Positions 23,007-31,935 of a stretch of 34,627 nt of DNA are shown here, piece by piece. Below the pieces are notes generated by a model, which was not told the origin of the DNA, did no database searches, and saw only the letters and a program-made list of their open reading frames with translations. A program made the position numbers and the translations under genes. This DNA is from Planctomyces sp. (GTDB taxonomy: Bacteria > Planctomycetota > Planctomycetia > Planctomycetales > Planctomycetaceae): NCBI GenBank assembly GCA_005778225.1, contig SXPC01000263.1, positions 1 to 34,627 on the forward strand, written 5' to 3'. Numbering within the stretch: position 1 is the first letter of the stretch; every line of letters starts with the position of its first letter.

Positions 23007-23450
23007 TCACGCAGAGAGGCGTTCTGGGTGAAGCGGTATCGTCATACATCGAAGAAATGAGCGGAAGTCATCCGTCTGCACTGCCAGAGTTGAACGGCTC
23101 GAAAGTGACAGGATTTGATCGACCGTTGCTTCTGCATCCTCCTTTTCCTGCTCGGTTGCGAAACTCCATCGTGGAACCCAAATGGTTCCCGTTGGAGTCC
23201 CGAGACGACTCAACGCCATAATTAGTTTTTGAACAGCGCCAGTTGGAAGCTCACGAAGGCCAAAGAATCGTGTTTCCAGGCCTTCACCATCGTTCGATTC
23301 ATAAACACAATCAAAAACAAACTCGCAGGACGGCTTTTCCAGCCGACACACCCCGTAACGTGGGCCGTCCATCCAGTCCAGAATAATGACCTGGTCTGTC
23401 TTCCACGTTTCAGGTGAGAAACTGCCGAGTTGTTTTTCGAGGTTGTTCAT
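23007..23450 (-). CDS. Hypothetical protein, possible immunity partner
   Basis: The 147-aa protein has no recognised domain, signal or membrane helix. It begins 5 bases after the stop of the 105-aa gene, so they form an operon. A small cytoplasmic protein directly downstream of a toxin-tip-like gene is the usual position of an immunity protein, which is inference. ATG 23450. Confidence 0.6.
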   Translation of the reverse strand: MNNLEKQLGSFSPETWKTDQVIILDWMDGPRYGVCRLEKPSCEFVFDCVYESNDGEGLETRFFGLRELPTGAVQKLIMALSRLGTPTGTIWVPRWSFATEQEKEDAEATVDQILSLSSRSTLAVQTDDFRSFLRCMTIPLHPERLSA

Positions 23451-23455
23451 TCAGC

Positions 23456-23773
23456 TTAATCCAAGATTCGTCCCAGAACCTTATTAAACGTGCGAACGAC
23501 CTCGCCCGTCAACGGTTGTGGGAAAATGACAGTGTGATGTCCGGGATCTCGCATAGTCGGAGTATAGTTGAGATCGAAGCCGGCATGTTTCAATATGCGT
23601 TTTGTAGCTGACGAACAATCGATTCCTGAAGGCAGGTTCAAACTGACGGAAACTCCGAATCCAAAGCCAGCAACCTCAGCCTGTTCGCATTTAAGTGTCA
23701 GGCGTCGGATCGATTCCGGACTTGTCCCCATCCGGTAGAGAAGATCGTTATCCTGGGCTTCTCGGCTAAACAT
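23456..23773 (-). CDS. Hypothetical protein resembling an Rhs C-terminal tip
   Basis: The 105-aa protein starts at ATG 23773, preferred to TTG 23794. The end block, YTPTMRDPGHHTVIFPQPLT followed by FNKVLGR, together with GFGVSVSLN, resembles from memory a C-terminal segment found in Rhs-type polymorphic proteins. Here it stands alone with no repeat or delivery domain. If that resemblance holds, this is an orphan tip module with its partner directly downstream. No catalytic residues are assigned. Confidence 0.5.
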   Translation of the reverse strand: MFSREAQDNDLLYRMGTSPESIRRLTLKCEQAEVAGFGFGVSVSLNLPSGIDCSSATKRILKHAGFDLNYTPTMRDPGHHTVIFPQPLTGEVVRTFNKVLGRILD

Positions 23774-23842
23774 CAACGCTACATTGCTCCGCAAAGATTC
23801 GGATCAATATAACTCGGTCCATCATTGCGATTCAATCCTGAT

Positions 23843-25318
23843 TCACGCAGGCAGCCAGAGCGCAACGGCTTTCTCATTGCACGGGAACTCCGCCCAGCCT
23901 TCGCCGTCGGTGGTGATCTCGTGATCGAACTGGCCGGTGACTTCCTTAAAGGTGTGATTAAGCAGTGAGGTCTGCATGCGTTTGTTGCCGGCTTCGCCGT
24001 TGGTCATGACGACGGCCATGCTGCCGGGGTGTTCTTCGGTCCCCAGGCGGGTCCAGCCGATGGTGTTGGGGTGGTCGAAGTAATCGATCTGATCGCCGAA
24101 TGCGTTGTTTTTGCGGGCGCCCAGAAATGTATCGATCACGAACTTATGAGATGGCATGACGATGTGATGCTCATTGCCGTCGCGTCCCGTGTCGGTGTAC
24201 TCGGCTCCGTAATAATCAGCATAGAAGAGGCACGGATAGCCGTCTTGTCGCAGCAGGATGAGGGCGTAGGCGAGCGGCTTGAACCAGGGCTCGACGACGG
24301 CTTCGAGGGCCTGCAGTGGCTGGGTATCATGATTGGCGACGATCGTGACGGCCAAAGCAGGTTCGTTCTTGACTAGTGACCCGTCGAAGATCGTGGTCAT
24401 GTCAAAATCGGAGCCGCCCTTACTGGCTCGGGAGAAATTGCCCTGAAGGGGCGCGTCGAAGAGAGCAACTCCGCCTTCCGTCACTTCAATGAAGTGATGA
24501 AGCGCTTCGACGTGATGAGACCAGTATTCTCCGACCGCAAAAACCTTCTGCTTGGAATGCTGGCGAACGTGTCGCAACCACTGTGGAAAAAATCCGGCTT
24601 CGACATGTTTGACAGCATCAAACCGGACACCGTCGATGCCGACAGTATCGTGAAACCAGGCTCCCCAGGCTTTGATGTCCTCTTGAACTTCGGGATGAAG
24701 CACATCAATATCGCAACCCATGAGGTAATCGAAGGAGCCTTTTTCGAGATCGACCTGCTCGTAAAACTGCTTATCTTCAAACAGATAAACCGCATGGTAA
24801 TCAGGATCGTGGGCATTGGTATCGATGGCAGTAAAATGCCACCAGTGCCACTTCAGCGCAGAGTATTTGTCCCCTCGACCGGGGAACGTGAAATGGGTAT
24901 GAGATTTGATGGTCCGTTGCTCGCCGATCTGCTCGTGTCTGTTGTCGGGACTGTACGGCGTGGCGAGGAACTCTTCCTCCTCATCGCCTCCCATGCGGTG
25001 ATTGAGGACGACGTCCCAATAAAGCTGCAGGCCTGCACTGCGAGCAACTTCAACAGCTGCCAGGAGTTCGTCCTTGGTGCCGTATTTGGTACGAACCGTC
25101 CCTCGCTGGTCGAATTCTCCCAGGTCATACATGTCGTAGACGGCATACCCGACGTCTTCGGCTCCCATCGCCGCCTTGTAAGCGGGCGGCAGCCAGACAG
25201 CGGTCACTCCCGCATCCGCAAGACTCTGGGCCTGATCCTTTAACTCGTTCCACAGTGATCCATCGGCCTTGTTATACCAATGGAAAAACTGCATCATCGT
25301 CCCGTTAATTTCACGCAT
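23843..25318 (-). CDS. Cytoplasmic alpha-amylase (GH13)
   Basis: The 491-aa enzyme hydrolyses internal alpha-1,4 glucosidic bonds of starch or glycogen-type polymers. No signal peptide is present, so it is of the cytoplasmic type and probably acts on storage glycogen. The catalytic residues are nucleophile Asp234 (GVRFDAVKH), acid/base Glu264 (VGEYW) and the NHD site (329-331); region I is WDVVLNHRMGG (101-111). ATG 25318 follows a GAGG site 5 bases away; the frame upstream to 25399 lacks the family start. The gene is divergent from the glycosylase gene, 106 bases apart. Confidence 0.95.
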   Translation of the reverse strand: MREINGTMMQFFHWYNKADGSLWNELKDQAQSLADAGVTAVWLPPAYKAAMGAEDVGYAVYDMYDLGEFDQRGTVRTKYGTKDELLAAVEVARSAGLQLYWDVVLNHRMGGDEEEEFLATPYSPDNRHEQIGEQRTIKSHTHFTFPGRGDKYSALKWHWWHFTAIDTNAHDPDYHAVYLFEDKQFYEQVDLEKGSFDYLMGCDIDVLHPEVQEDIKAWGAWFHDTVGIDGVRFDAVKHVEAGFFPQWLRHVRQHSKQKVFAVGEYWSHHVEALHHFIEVTEGGVALFDAPLQGNFSRASKGGSDFDMTTIFDGSLVKNEPALAVTIVANHDTQPLQALEAVVEPWFKPLAYALILLRQDGYPCLFYADYYGAEYTDTGRDGNEHHIVMPSHKFVIDTFLGARKNNAFGDQIDYFDHPNTIGWTRLGTEEHPGSMAVVMTNGEAGNKRMQTSLLNHTFKEVTGQFDHEITTDGEGWAEFPCNEKAVALWLPA

Positions 25319-25424
25319 GTTGGCCTCGTTCTCAGTGTTGCAATTGATGGTGCAGCGAGCGATCTGATCATGCGGTCGCGTAGAGTGCAAAGTCAACAAC
25401 AGTCATCATAGCGAGCTGTCAATC

Positions 25425-26093
25425 ATGCCTCGGAAGTCCACAACCACAGATCCAGAGAAGGCGTTTCAACGAACATTGCGTCGGGGAGAACGGCATTTGA
25501 ACACAGTCTGTACGAAGTTCCAAACATGGCAGACTGAGTTCGGGAAATGCAGCATGGAAGTCGCCTGGCAGTGCAGCCCGTATGAAGCACTCGTCCGCGC
25601 CATCGCGTTTCAGCAACTTCACGGCAAAGCCGCCCAGAGCATTCTGAACCGTCTCATCGCCGCCTGCCCGAAAGAGGATTTCCCGACGCCGAAGTCGATC
25701 ACGTCATTCAGTGTCGAGCAGATGAGGGCATTCGGATTTTCACAGGCAAAGGTCGCTGCGATTCATGGTATCGCCCAGGCCGCGATCGATGGTCGAATCC
25801 CTTCACGATCTGAAGCGGAAAAACTGGACGACGAAGAACTGATCGAACGCCTCATCGAACTCCGAGGCGTCGGCCGCTGGACGGTCGAAATGCTGCTGAT
25901 GTTCACGCTCGGACGCATGGACGTCATGCCGGTCGATGACTACGGCGTCAAAGCAGGCGTCGCGCATCTGTTTGAGCTACCCGAACTGCCGAAGAAAGCT
26001 CAGATGCTCGAACTGACGGAACACTGGCGACCATTCCGCTCGATCGGAGCCTGGTACATGTGGCGGCTGCTGGAAGCCAAGCGGGTGAAGTAG
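25425..26093 (+). CDS. AlkA-type DNA-3-methyladenine glycosylase
   Basis: The 222-aa protein is a HhH-GPD base-excision glycosylase that removes alkylated purines from DNA. The helix-hairpin-helix is LRGVGRWTVEM (146-156) and the catalytic Asp is Asp172 in MPVDDYGVK. The segment ALVRAIAFQQLHGKAAQSI (55-73) is the family's first helix block. Compared with E. coli AlkA the N-terminal domain is missing, as in the short AlkA/MAG-like branch. ATG 25425 is the only sensible start. There is no iron-sulfur Cys motif, so EndoIII is excluded. Confidence 0.92.
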   Translation: MPRKSTTTDPEKAFQRTLRRGERHLNTVCTKFQTWQTEFGKCSMEVAWQCSPYEALVRAIAFQQLHGKAAQSILNRLIAACPKEDFPTPKSITSFSVEQMRAFGFSQAKVAAIHGIAQAAIDGRIPSRSEAEKLDDEELIERLIELRGVGRWTVEMLLMFTLGRMDVMPVDDYGVKAGVAHLFELPELPKKAQMLELTEHWRPFRSIGAWYMWRLLEAKRVK

Positions 26094-26149
26094 AAGACAG
26101 GATTTTGCGAGAGAATGCTCAAAGAGGAGGGATACCTCAGATCGTTTTT

Positions 26150-26434
26150 CTACACATGTTCCCAAGTATCATCGTCGTAGATAATCAGCGAATGATGCTG
26201 GATATCTTCATCCTTCCCGACGATTTCTGCTTCATACCACACGCAGTCATATTCATCGACATGGGAAACTTTTACGATCGGACACTGCGCAATGATTTGT
26301 TCGATGCTATCCGCTGTCCATCCTGCCATCTCAATGGCATCCGCAACCTCTTGTTTTCGCTGAAGCAAGTCACATTCAGGGACTTTCAATATCCGAATTT
26401 GATCGCCCACTTTGAGTAATTTGGGATCAGGCAT
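26150..26434 (-). CDS. Small hypothetical protein
   Basis: The 94-aa protein has no recognised family. It is acidic with a VGDQIRILKVPE beta-strand start, like a small barrel, and a Tyr/Trp-rich core (DEYDCVWYEAEIVG). GGAAGAAGA directly before ATG 26434 is a strong binding site, which supports a real gene. It is convergent with the glycosylase gene. Confidence 0.6.
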   Translation of the reverse strand: MPDPKLLKVGDQIRILKVPECDLLQRKQEVADAIEMAGWTADSIEQIIAQCPIVKVSHVDEYDCVWYEAEIVGKDEDIQHHSLIIYDDDTWEHV

Positions 26435-26474
26435 TCTTCTTCCTCGGAGACGTGGGATGAACTTGCAGTGATGG

Positions 26475-26699
26475 CTAAGCATGGCTGCCGAACAATGCAC
26501 GAACGCCGGTCATCGTTGTCGGTCCATCGATACACATCGCCGAATTCTCCTTCATTTCCCGTCGACGACGTCCCAACTCGGCAATGCCTGGTTTCGATAC
26601 TGGCGAATACCGACCAATCATTACCCTCAGAAGCACAACTCGCTCTTTTGGCGTCAGCTCGTCCGCAGCGGCCAAAATCTTTGAATTGTCACACAACAT
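26475..26699 (-). CDS. Possible small hypothetical protein
   Basis: A 74-aa frame from ATG 26699 has a helical, charged composition (KILAAADELTPKERVVLLR) that looks protein-like. It lies 40 bases upstream of the 94-aa gene on the same strand. No binding site is seen. The call is weak; a GTG start at 26741 would add 14 residues. Confidence 0.3.
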   Translation of the reverse strand: MLCDNSKILAAADELTPKERVVLLRVMIGRYSPVSKPGIAELGRRRREMKENSAMCIDGPTTMTGVRALFGSHA

Positions 26700-26833
26700 C
26701 CAAAATGTTACGACCAAATGATAATCCCGCGAATTTCGCACTTCTACTGCAGATTTCCATCACCTGTGATACAACACAGTCGAACCAGTCACATTCACCA
26801 CAGGCACAGAGAACTCGAAAGTCAGAAGTCGGA

Positions 26834-26859
26834 TGCTGGTGAGTCTTCGAACCGCACCA
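26834..26859. repeat. Third copy of the folE2-queD intergenic repeat
   Basis: Identical over 26 bases to 22377-22402 (begins TGCTGGTGAG, ends CGCACCA), upstream of asnS. A tract reading CCTCCGTGTCCTCTGTGG follows (26872-26892), part of the asnS leader. Confidence 0.8.
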
Positions 26860-26923
26860 GCCCCTACTTCCTCCTCCGTGTCCTCTGTGGTTAAAACCTC
26901 TTTGATCGTTGGAGCAGAGCGTC

Positions 26924-28348
26924 ATGCTGGGAGCAGAAGACTACAAGAAGCGTCGATTGGCCTACCTGATTGAAAAAGGTCAGCCGGGGGAAGCAGTCAC
27001 AGCAAAAGGTTGGGTCCGGACCCGTCGTGATTCCAAGGAAGGCTTTTCCTTCATCGAGCTCAATGACGGCTCGTCGATGAAGAACCTGCAGATCTTCGTT
27101 GATAAGACCGTGCCCGGGTATGAAGACGTCGTCAAGCACTTGCCGGTCGGCGCCAGTATCGCAGCCGAAGGGGAGCTCAAAGAGTCGCCCGGCAAAGGTC
27201 AGCGGATCGAGCTCGTTGCCAAGTCGATCACCGTCTACGGGACCGCGGATCCCGAGACCTATCCCCTCCAGAAGAAGCGTCACAGCTTTGAGTTCCTGCG
27301 TGAGATCGCTCACCTGCGTCCTCGAACCAATACCTTCGGTGCGATTGCCCGTGTCCGCAACGCCGCCGCATTCGCGATTCACTCCTTCTTCCAGGCTCGC
27401 GGCTTCATGTACGTCAACACCCCGATCATCACGACCAGTGACTGCGAAGGGGCAGGGCACATGTTCCAGGTGACCACGCTCGACCTGGCCAAGCTCGCTC
27501 AGCTGAAGAACGCCAAAGGAGAATTCGAAGTCGATTACACTCAGGACTTCTTCGGCAAAAAGGCTTCGCTGACAGTCAGCGGCCAGCTCGAAGCGGAAAT
27601 CTTCGCGACCTCGCTGGGGGACTGCTATACCTTCGGGCCGACGTTCCGGGCTGAGAACTCCAACACCTCGCGCCACCTCGCGGAGTTCTGGATGGTCGAA
27701 CCCGAGATGCCTTTCACGGACCTCGAAGGCAACATGGACATCGCAGAGTCGTTCATCAAGACTGTCGTTACGGAAGTCATGACGAAGTGCGCAGAAGATC
27801 TCGACTTCTTCAACCAGTGGGTCGACAAGACGGTCATCGAGACACTGACCTCGATCCGAGAAAACCGCTTCGAACGAGTTTCGTATACGGAAGCCGTCGA
27901 CCTGTTAACCAAGTCCGGCAAGTCGTTTGAATACCCCGTCAGCTGGGGCATCGACCTCCAATCGGAACACGAACGTTGGCTGACCGAAGAGCACTTCAAA
28001 AAGCCGGTCATCCTGTACAACTACCCGCGAACGCTGAAGCCGTTTTACATGAAGTGCAACGATGACGGAAAAACGGTCCGCGCGATGGACATCCTCGTCC
28101 CCCGCATCGGTGAAATCATCGGCGGCTCTCAACGGGAAGAAAACCTCGAGACCCTCAAGCAACGCATGGCCGAGTGGAACCTGCCCGAAGCCGAGTATTG
28201 GTGGTACCTCGAACTCCGCAAATACGGCACGGTCCCCCACGCAGGTTTCGGACTCGGTTTCGAACGCCTCATCCAACTGCTGACCGGCATGACCAACATC
28301 CGCGACTGCATCCCCTTCCACCGCACGCCGAAGAATGCGGAGTTCTAA
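26924..28348 (+). CDS. asnS: Asparaginyl-tRNA synthetase
   Basis: This class II synthetase charges tRNA-Asn in the cytoplasm. The 474-aa protein opens with an OB-fold anticodon-binding domain (about 25-115, with [20 protein letters not shown]). The class II catalytic core follows, with motif 2 in [21 protein letters not shown]-like sequence near residues 250-270 and motif 3 in [13 protein letters not shown] near 446-458. The active site keeps the [13 protein letters not shown]-type helix. ATG 26924 has GGAG 9 bases upstream; a TTG at 26909 is unlikely. The length is normal for the family. Terminator at 28381. Confidence 0.97.
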   Translation: MLGAEDYKKRRLAYLIEKGQPGEAVTAKGWVRTRRDSKEGFSFIELNDGSSMKNLQIFVDKTVPGYEDVVKHLPVGASIAAEGELKESPGKGQRIELVAKSITVYGTADPETYPLQKKRHSFEFLREIAHLRPRTNTFGAIARVRNAAAFAIHSFFQARGFMYVNTPIITTSDCEGAGHMFQVTTLDLAKLAQLKNAKGEFEVDYTQDFFGKKASLTVSGQLEAEIFATSLGDCYTFGPTFRAENSNTSRHLAEFWMVEPEMPFTDLEGNMDIAESFIKTVVTEVMTKCAEDLDFFNQWVDKTVIETLTSIRENRFERVSYTEAVDLLTKSGKSFEYPVSWGIDLQSEHERWLTEEHFKKPVILYNYPRTLKPFYMKCNDDGKTVRAMDILVPRIGEIIGGSQREENLETLKQRMAEWNLPEAEYWWYLELRKYGTVPHAGFGLGFERLIQLLTGMTNIRDCIPFHRTPKNAEF

Positions 28349-28380
28349 ACGTCAAGCACGGCAAAAGACCTCATCAAAAC

Positions 28381-28414
28381 CCATGGTTGCTTTGTAAGTG
28401 ACCATGGATTTTTT
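28381..28414 (+). terminator. Intrinsic terminator of asnS
   Basis: CCATGGTTGC pairs with GTGACCATGG (two wobble pairs, 7-base loop) and is followed by A and six T (28409-28414). Confidence 0.85.
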
Positions 28415-28438
28415 GTTTGGCGAGCTTGGCCTCGATAA

Positions 28439-28462
28439 TCTGTGACATGCGTATGTCACAGA
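28439..28462. promoter_or_regulatory. Perfect 10-bp inverted repeat upstream of DUF1559 gene 1
   Basis: TCTGTGACAT and ATGTCACAGA are separated by GCGT. It stands about 170 bases before the ATG of the DUF1559 gene, with no T-run. An operator or RNA hairpin is possible. Confidence 0.5.
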
Positions 28463-28633
28463 CGTGCCAGTGAACCGGTTGAAGAAAAATATTTCCAGAA
28501 ATCTATATGCGTTTATTTGTGGTGTGTCTTATACTCATCTGTTCATGAGTTTGTGAACGGTAAGCCAGGAACCGATTTTCAATGATCTGATGACTCCATT
28601 TCTCTCCATGAACTGACCGTGAAGGAATTGCTG

Positions 28634-29674
28634 ATGAACGAAATACCTCAATCCCGTCAGCGTGGCTTTACTTTGATTGAATTGCTGGTCGTCATCGCGA
28701 TTATTGCGACTCTTGTAGCGATTCTCCTGCCGGCGGTGCAACAGGCACGTGAAGCGGCACGGCGTTCAACCTGCAAGAACAATCTCAAGCAAATGGGGCT
28801 GGCCCTTCATAACTATCACGATGTGTTTCTGACATTGCCAGCAAGGCAAGGTGGACCGAACTGGACTGGTTCAGATCCCCCATCAGAAGTGAATGTTGCA
28901 CCTCGTCATAGTGCATTCGTGGCGATACTGCCATTTATTGAGCAATCTCAACGGCACGATCAGATATTCAATTCTCGACGTCATGCATGGCACGGGAATG
29001 CTGACTCAGGATATATAGGTGTTATTCCTGTTTACGTTTGCCCTTCAGACGGACCAATGCTGGAGACTGGAACAGATAGAAATGCTGCGTATTCGCCCCT
29101 GAACTACGCCTTAGGAATGGGAGATAATTTTAATCTCAACACTGATACCGTTACTGGCGATGCCAACATTCGTGGTCTATTTGGATTTCGAAAGAACTTC
29201 AAGTTCTCCGATATCACGGATGGACTCAGCAACACGATGGCAATGTCCGAAGTCGTTGCTGCCACTGCGGACAATGGTTTGGGAAGAGCTGTTGGAACCA
29301 ATACGACGAGTCCCCTGGCATGCCGTGCAACGATGGTTCAGCGACGTTACACATCGGGTACGCTGATTCATCAGTTCCGCTGCCACGGCAATCGCTGGCA
29401 GGATGGACGTCCTGGCTATGCTGGTGTGAACAATATCCTTCCTCCAAACAACGCAACGTGTAGTTCGCAAGGTGGTTCAGGAATTTATACCGTTTCCAGC
29501 CGTCATGCAGGTGGCGCAAACTTGCTTCTTGCTGACGGGGCAGTTCGATTTGTTTCTGAGAACATTGACACTGGCAATCTGAGTCTTGCACCAGCAACGT
29601 CAGGAGCCAGTCTTTATGGTGTCTGGGGTAAGTTGGGGACTCGCGATGGTGGCGAAGCTTTGAGTGACTTCTAA
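28634..29674 (+). CDS. DUF1559-family pseudopilin-like protein 1
   Basis: The 346-aa protein has a type IV pilin/type II secretion prepilin leader, cut after Gly11 ([17 protein letters not shown], Glu at +5). A long hydrophobic helix and the planctomycete DUF1559 domain follow. The C-terminal end has the usual DG motif ([19 protein letters not shown]). These proteins probably assemble as pseudopilins. AAGGA 8 bases before ATG 28634 fixes the start. A lipoprotein gene lies 53 bases downstream, probably co-transcribed. Confidence 0.93.
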   Translation: MNEIPQSRQRGFTLIELLVVIAIIATLVAILLPAVQQAREAARRSTCKNNLKQMGLALHNYHDVFLTLPARQGGPNWTGSDPPSEVNVAPRHSAFVAILPFIEQSQRHDQIFNSRRHAWHGNADSGYIGVIPVYVCPSDGPMLETGTDRNAAYSPLNYALGMGDNFNLNTDTVTGDANIRGLFGFRKNFKFSDITDGLSNTMAMSEVVAATADNGLGRAVGTNTTSPLACRATMVQRRYTSGTLIHQFRCHGNRWQDGRPGYAGVNNILPPNNATCSSQGGSGIYTVSSRHAGGANLLLADGAVRFVSENIDTGNLSLAPATSGASLYGVWGKLGTRDGGEALSDF

Positions 29675-29727
29675 TCAAGTTGCATTGTCTTCTATTTCCC
29701 TCCGGTTGAATTCTTGCAGGCTTTCAG

Positions 29728-30180
29728 ATGAAACGATGCATCTCGAATCTATCTTTGTTGGCTCTGTTATTGGCGGGTTGTGGCAGTTCTGATCGTTGGA
29801 AAGATGGTCGCCCTCCCGTCTACCCTGCGTCAGGCAGCGTCACGATGAATGGGCAGCCACTGGAAGGGGCAACCGTGATCTTCAGCCCTGAAGATCCAGC
29901 TGGAAAACCTGGTGTTGCGATCACGGATAAAAGCGGCCGTTTTGATGCAGAAACCTTCGAACCCAAGGATGGACTGACAGCTGGTCCTCACAAAGTCACC
30001 GTAGAGAAAACGACCCTCGTCGATAAACAGGGCAATCCCGTCGAAGTGATACGCGAGCCGGGTGATGTCAAAGAAGTACGAGAGGTTCCGAAGCAGTACA
30101 GCAATTTCTCCACCTCGGGACTTCGCGTTGAAGTCAAAGATGGAAAGAACGAGTTTCCTGCGTTCGAGTTGAAGAAGTAG
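29728..30180 (+). CDS. Small lipoprotein with regulatory-like beta domain 1
   Basis: The 150-aa protein has a clear lipobox (LAGC, Cys18). The mature region (SGSVTMNGQPLEGATVIFSP) is the typical planctomycete carboxypeptidase-regulatory-like beta-sandwich that accompanies DUF1559 proteins. It is placed on the outer membrane or periplasmic side. Function unknown; a partner role to the upstream DUF1559 protein is inferred from recurring pairing. Confidence 0.9.
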   Translation: MKRCISNLSLLALLLAGCGSSDRWKDGRPPVYPASGSVTMNGQPLEGATVIFSPEDPAGKPGVAITDKSGRFDAETFEPKDGLTAGPHKVTVEKTTLVDKQGNPVEVIREPGDVKEVREVPKQYSNFSTSGLRVEVKDGKNEFPAFELKK

Positions 30181-30202
30181 TGAGTTTCAGTCAGCTCACG
30201 AA

Positions 30203-30241
30203 AAAACTCCGCCTGTGTCCTCGCGACACAGGCGGAGTTTT
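30203..30241. terminator. Bidirectional terminator between convergent lipoprotein genes
   Basis: A perfect 17-bp stem (30203-30219 with 30225-30241, 5-base loop) has an A-run at the left end and a T-run at the right, so it works on both strands. Confidence 0.93.
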
Positions 30242-30261
30242 CTATTGGTAGCAGCGGACAA

Positions 30262-30693
30262 TTACTTCTGCTTGGTGAGGTCAAAAGTAAACGTCGTATG
30301 GTCCTTATCGACAACGACGTGTTCTTCATACTTGATTGGTGTCGGTTCGCCGTAACGTTGTTCGGCCTGTTTCTTTTCGTAGTCGTTGAACTTGGGGTCG
30401 ATCTTCTTGACGGTCTTCGGAGGAACCATGAAGTTCACAGTATGACTCCCGGCGACTGCTCCTTTGACGTCTTTATCGTAAAGCAGTTCGAACTTCCCTT
30501 CCTCGTCGGTAAAAGCAACCGAGCGTTTTCCGCTGGTGGGGTAAAACTCGACGACTGCATCGGCAAGAGGCTGGCCATCTTGTATGACTTGTCCGGTGAC
30601 CTCAATCAGCGGCGGAAGATCGGATTTTGAACTGCAGGCTGCCGATAGAAGGCAGAGCGTCATCACGCAGAGCGTGCGAATCGTAGTTGGCAT
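30262..30693 (-). CDS. Small lipoprotein with regulatory-like beta domain 2
   Basis: The 143-aa protein has a signal ending LLSAAC (Cys20), an accepted but not ideal lipobox. Its domain (TGQVIQDGQPLADAVVEFYP) is the same type as in the 29728 gene, but the two are divergent in sequence. ATG 30693 has AAGGA 8 bases upstream; the longer frame is rejected. It lies downstream of DUF1559 gene 2, 69 bases away, mirroring the other module. Confidence 0.88.
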   Translation of the reverse strand: MPTTIRTLCVMTLCLLSAACSSKSDLPPLIEVTGQVIQDGQPLADAVVEFYPTSGKRSVAFTDEEGKFELLYDKDVKGAVAGSHTVNFMVPPKTVKKIDPKFNDYEKKQAEQRYGEPTPIKYEEHVVVDKDHTTFTFDLTKQK

Positions 30694-30762
30694 GGGAAGA
30701 GTCCTTAAACAGCGTCGAGACAGGAAGACATTCCTGTCTCGACTTGGAGTCAATCAACCGGA

Positions 30763-31662
30763 TTAGAACTGCCCCACGACTTCGCCACGATTGATCGTGC
30801 CGAGCGCTTCGTACGTATTGCCATCAATGTTTTCGCTGATGAAGATGACGTGACCGTCGCCCATGACAAATTGAGCGCCACCCATGTGGAAGCTGCCGAA
30901 GGAGCGAGCCTGTTGTGACAGTGTTCCGATCCGGTTGTTGATCGGGTACTGCTTGCTGGTGAAAGCGTACATACGGTCGTGCCAGCCAACATGATCCGTT
31001 CCCAGCCACCAGGCTGCAAAACGCAGCGTTCGTCCGCTATCGTAACCTCCATCGCGCTCACCCACGATGACCGTGTTGGACAGGCCGTCTGTGATGTCGG
31101 CAAACCTGCGAGAAGCGTTGACGGCGAATGGTCCATTGAATGATTGTGGGTTGTAATCGTTGTCGTTTACGAAGACGGAGCCGCCGCTACCGACGTAATT
31201 GGATTTGGCGTTTGTGCTGCCTTCCAGGTAGGTGTTGTTGTTCGCCATGATGTCGGAAGGGCAGATATAGACTGGGATGACGCTTTTCCCGACCGGGTTG
31301 TCTCCCGCATTGAACTTGGGCTCGGTGGCGAAATTATTTGTTTCTCGAGCGAGGGCATCATAGACGGCTGACTGTTCAAGAAATGGCAGGATCATGGCCC
31401 CCCAGCCGTGGGGATTCCACCCATCGCCATAGGCGGCATGCTTAATACTGCCGGGCACCATGACGACAAACGTGTCATGGTAGTTATGAATCGCTAGCCC
31501 GATTTGTTTCAGGTTGTTTTTGCAGGTCGAGCGCCGAGCGGCTTCGCGGGCTTGTTGCACAGCTGGCAGAAGAATTGCGACAAGTGTCGCAATAATTGCG
31601 ATGACTACCAGCAACTCGATCAGGGTAAACCCTTTGCTACGTTTAAGAATACTTGGTGTCAT
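30763..31662 (-). CDS. DUF1559-family pseudopilin-like protein 2
   Basis: The 299-aa protein has the prepilin leader with cut after Gly11 ([17 protein letters not shown]) and the DUF1559 domain ending [19 protein letters not shown]. Its first 60 residues are almost identical to protein 1, but the DNA differs at many synonymous sites, so the duplication is old and the rest has diverged. GGGAGG upstream of ATG 31662 is a strong binding site. It is divergent from the XylR-type regulator gene. Confidence 0.93.
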   Translation of the reverse strand: MTPSILKRSKGFTLIELLVVIAIIATLVAILLPAVQQAREAARRSTCKNNLKQIGLAIHNYHDTFVVMVPGSIKHAAYGDGWNPHGWGAMILPFLEQSAVYDALARETNNFATEPKFNAGDNPVGKSVIPVYICPSDIMANNNTYLEGSTNAKSNYVGSGGSVFVNDNDYNPQSFNGPFAVNASRRFADITDGLSNTVIVGERDGGYDSGRTLRFAAWWLGTDHVGWHDRMYAFTSKQYPINNRIGTLSQQARSFGSFHMGGAQFVMGDGHVIFISENIDGNTYEALGTINRGEVVGQF

Positions 31663-31853
31663 GGCGCCTCCCGAGATGAAATGAGAAATGAAAGCGAGAA
31701 AATCGCATTACGAGCAGATTGACCGGAAAAGAAAGGATGGTGATATGTGTTCATGGCCTCGCAATGCTATCATCGGCATTCAAGAGACCTATTTCAATGC
31801 GTTGATGCGAACCGTTTGTTGTGTTATTTTACACGTTGGGCCAAAATGAGCGA

Positions 31854-31867
31854 AATATGCGCATATT
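31854..31867 (+). promoter_or_regulatory. 14-bp perfect palindrome before the XylR-type gene
   Basis: AATATGCGCATATT, flanked by CG on both sides with one mismatch (31851-31870). Located between the DUF1559 gene 2 start and the regulator's ATG, it is a candidate operator. Confidence 0.5.
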
Positions 31868-31935
31868 CCGAACAATTTAGCGTCATTCGACTTAGGTTCA
31901 TGCGTGCACTGTTCGACACAGAAGGTCGCAGCAAG

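Noticed and set aside
26891-27676. 261-aa minus-strand open frame
   Set aside because: Antisense to asnS.
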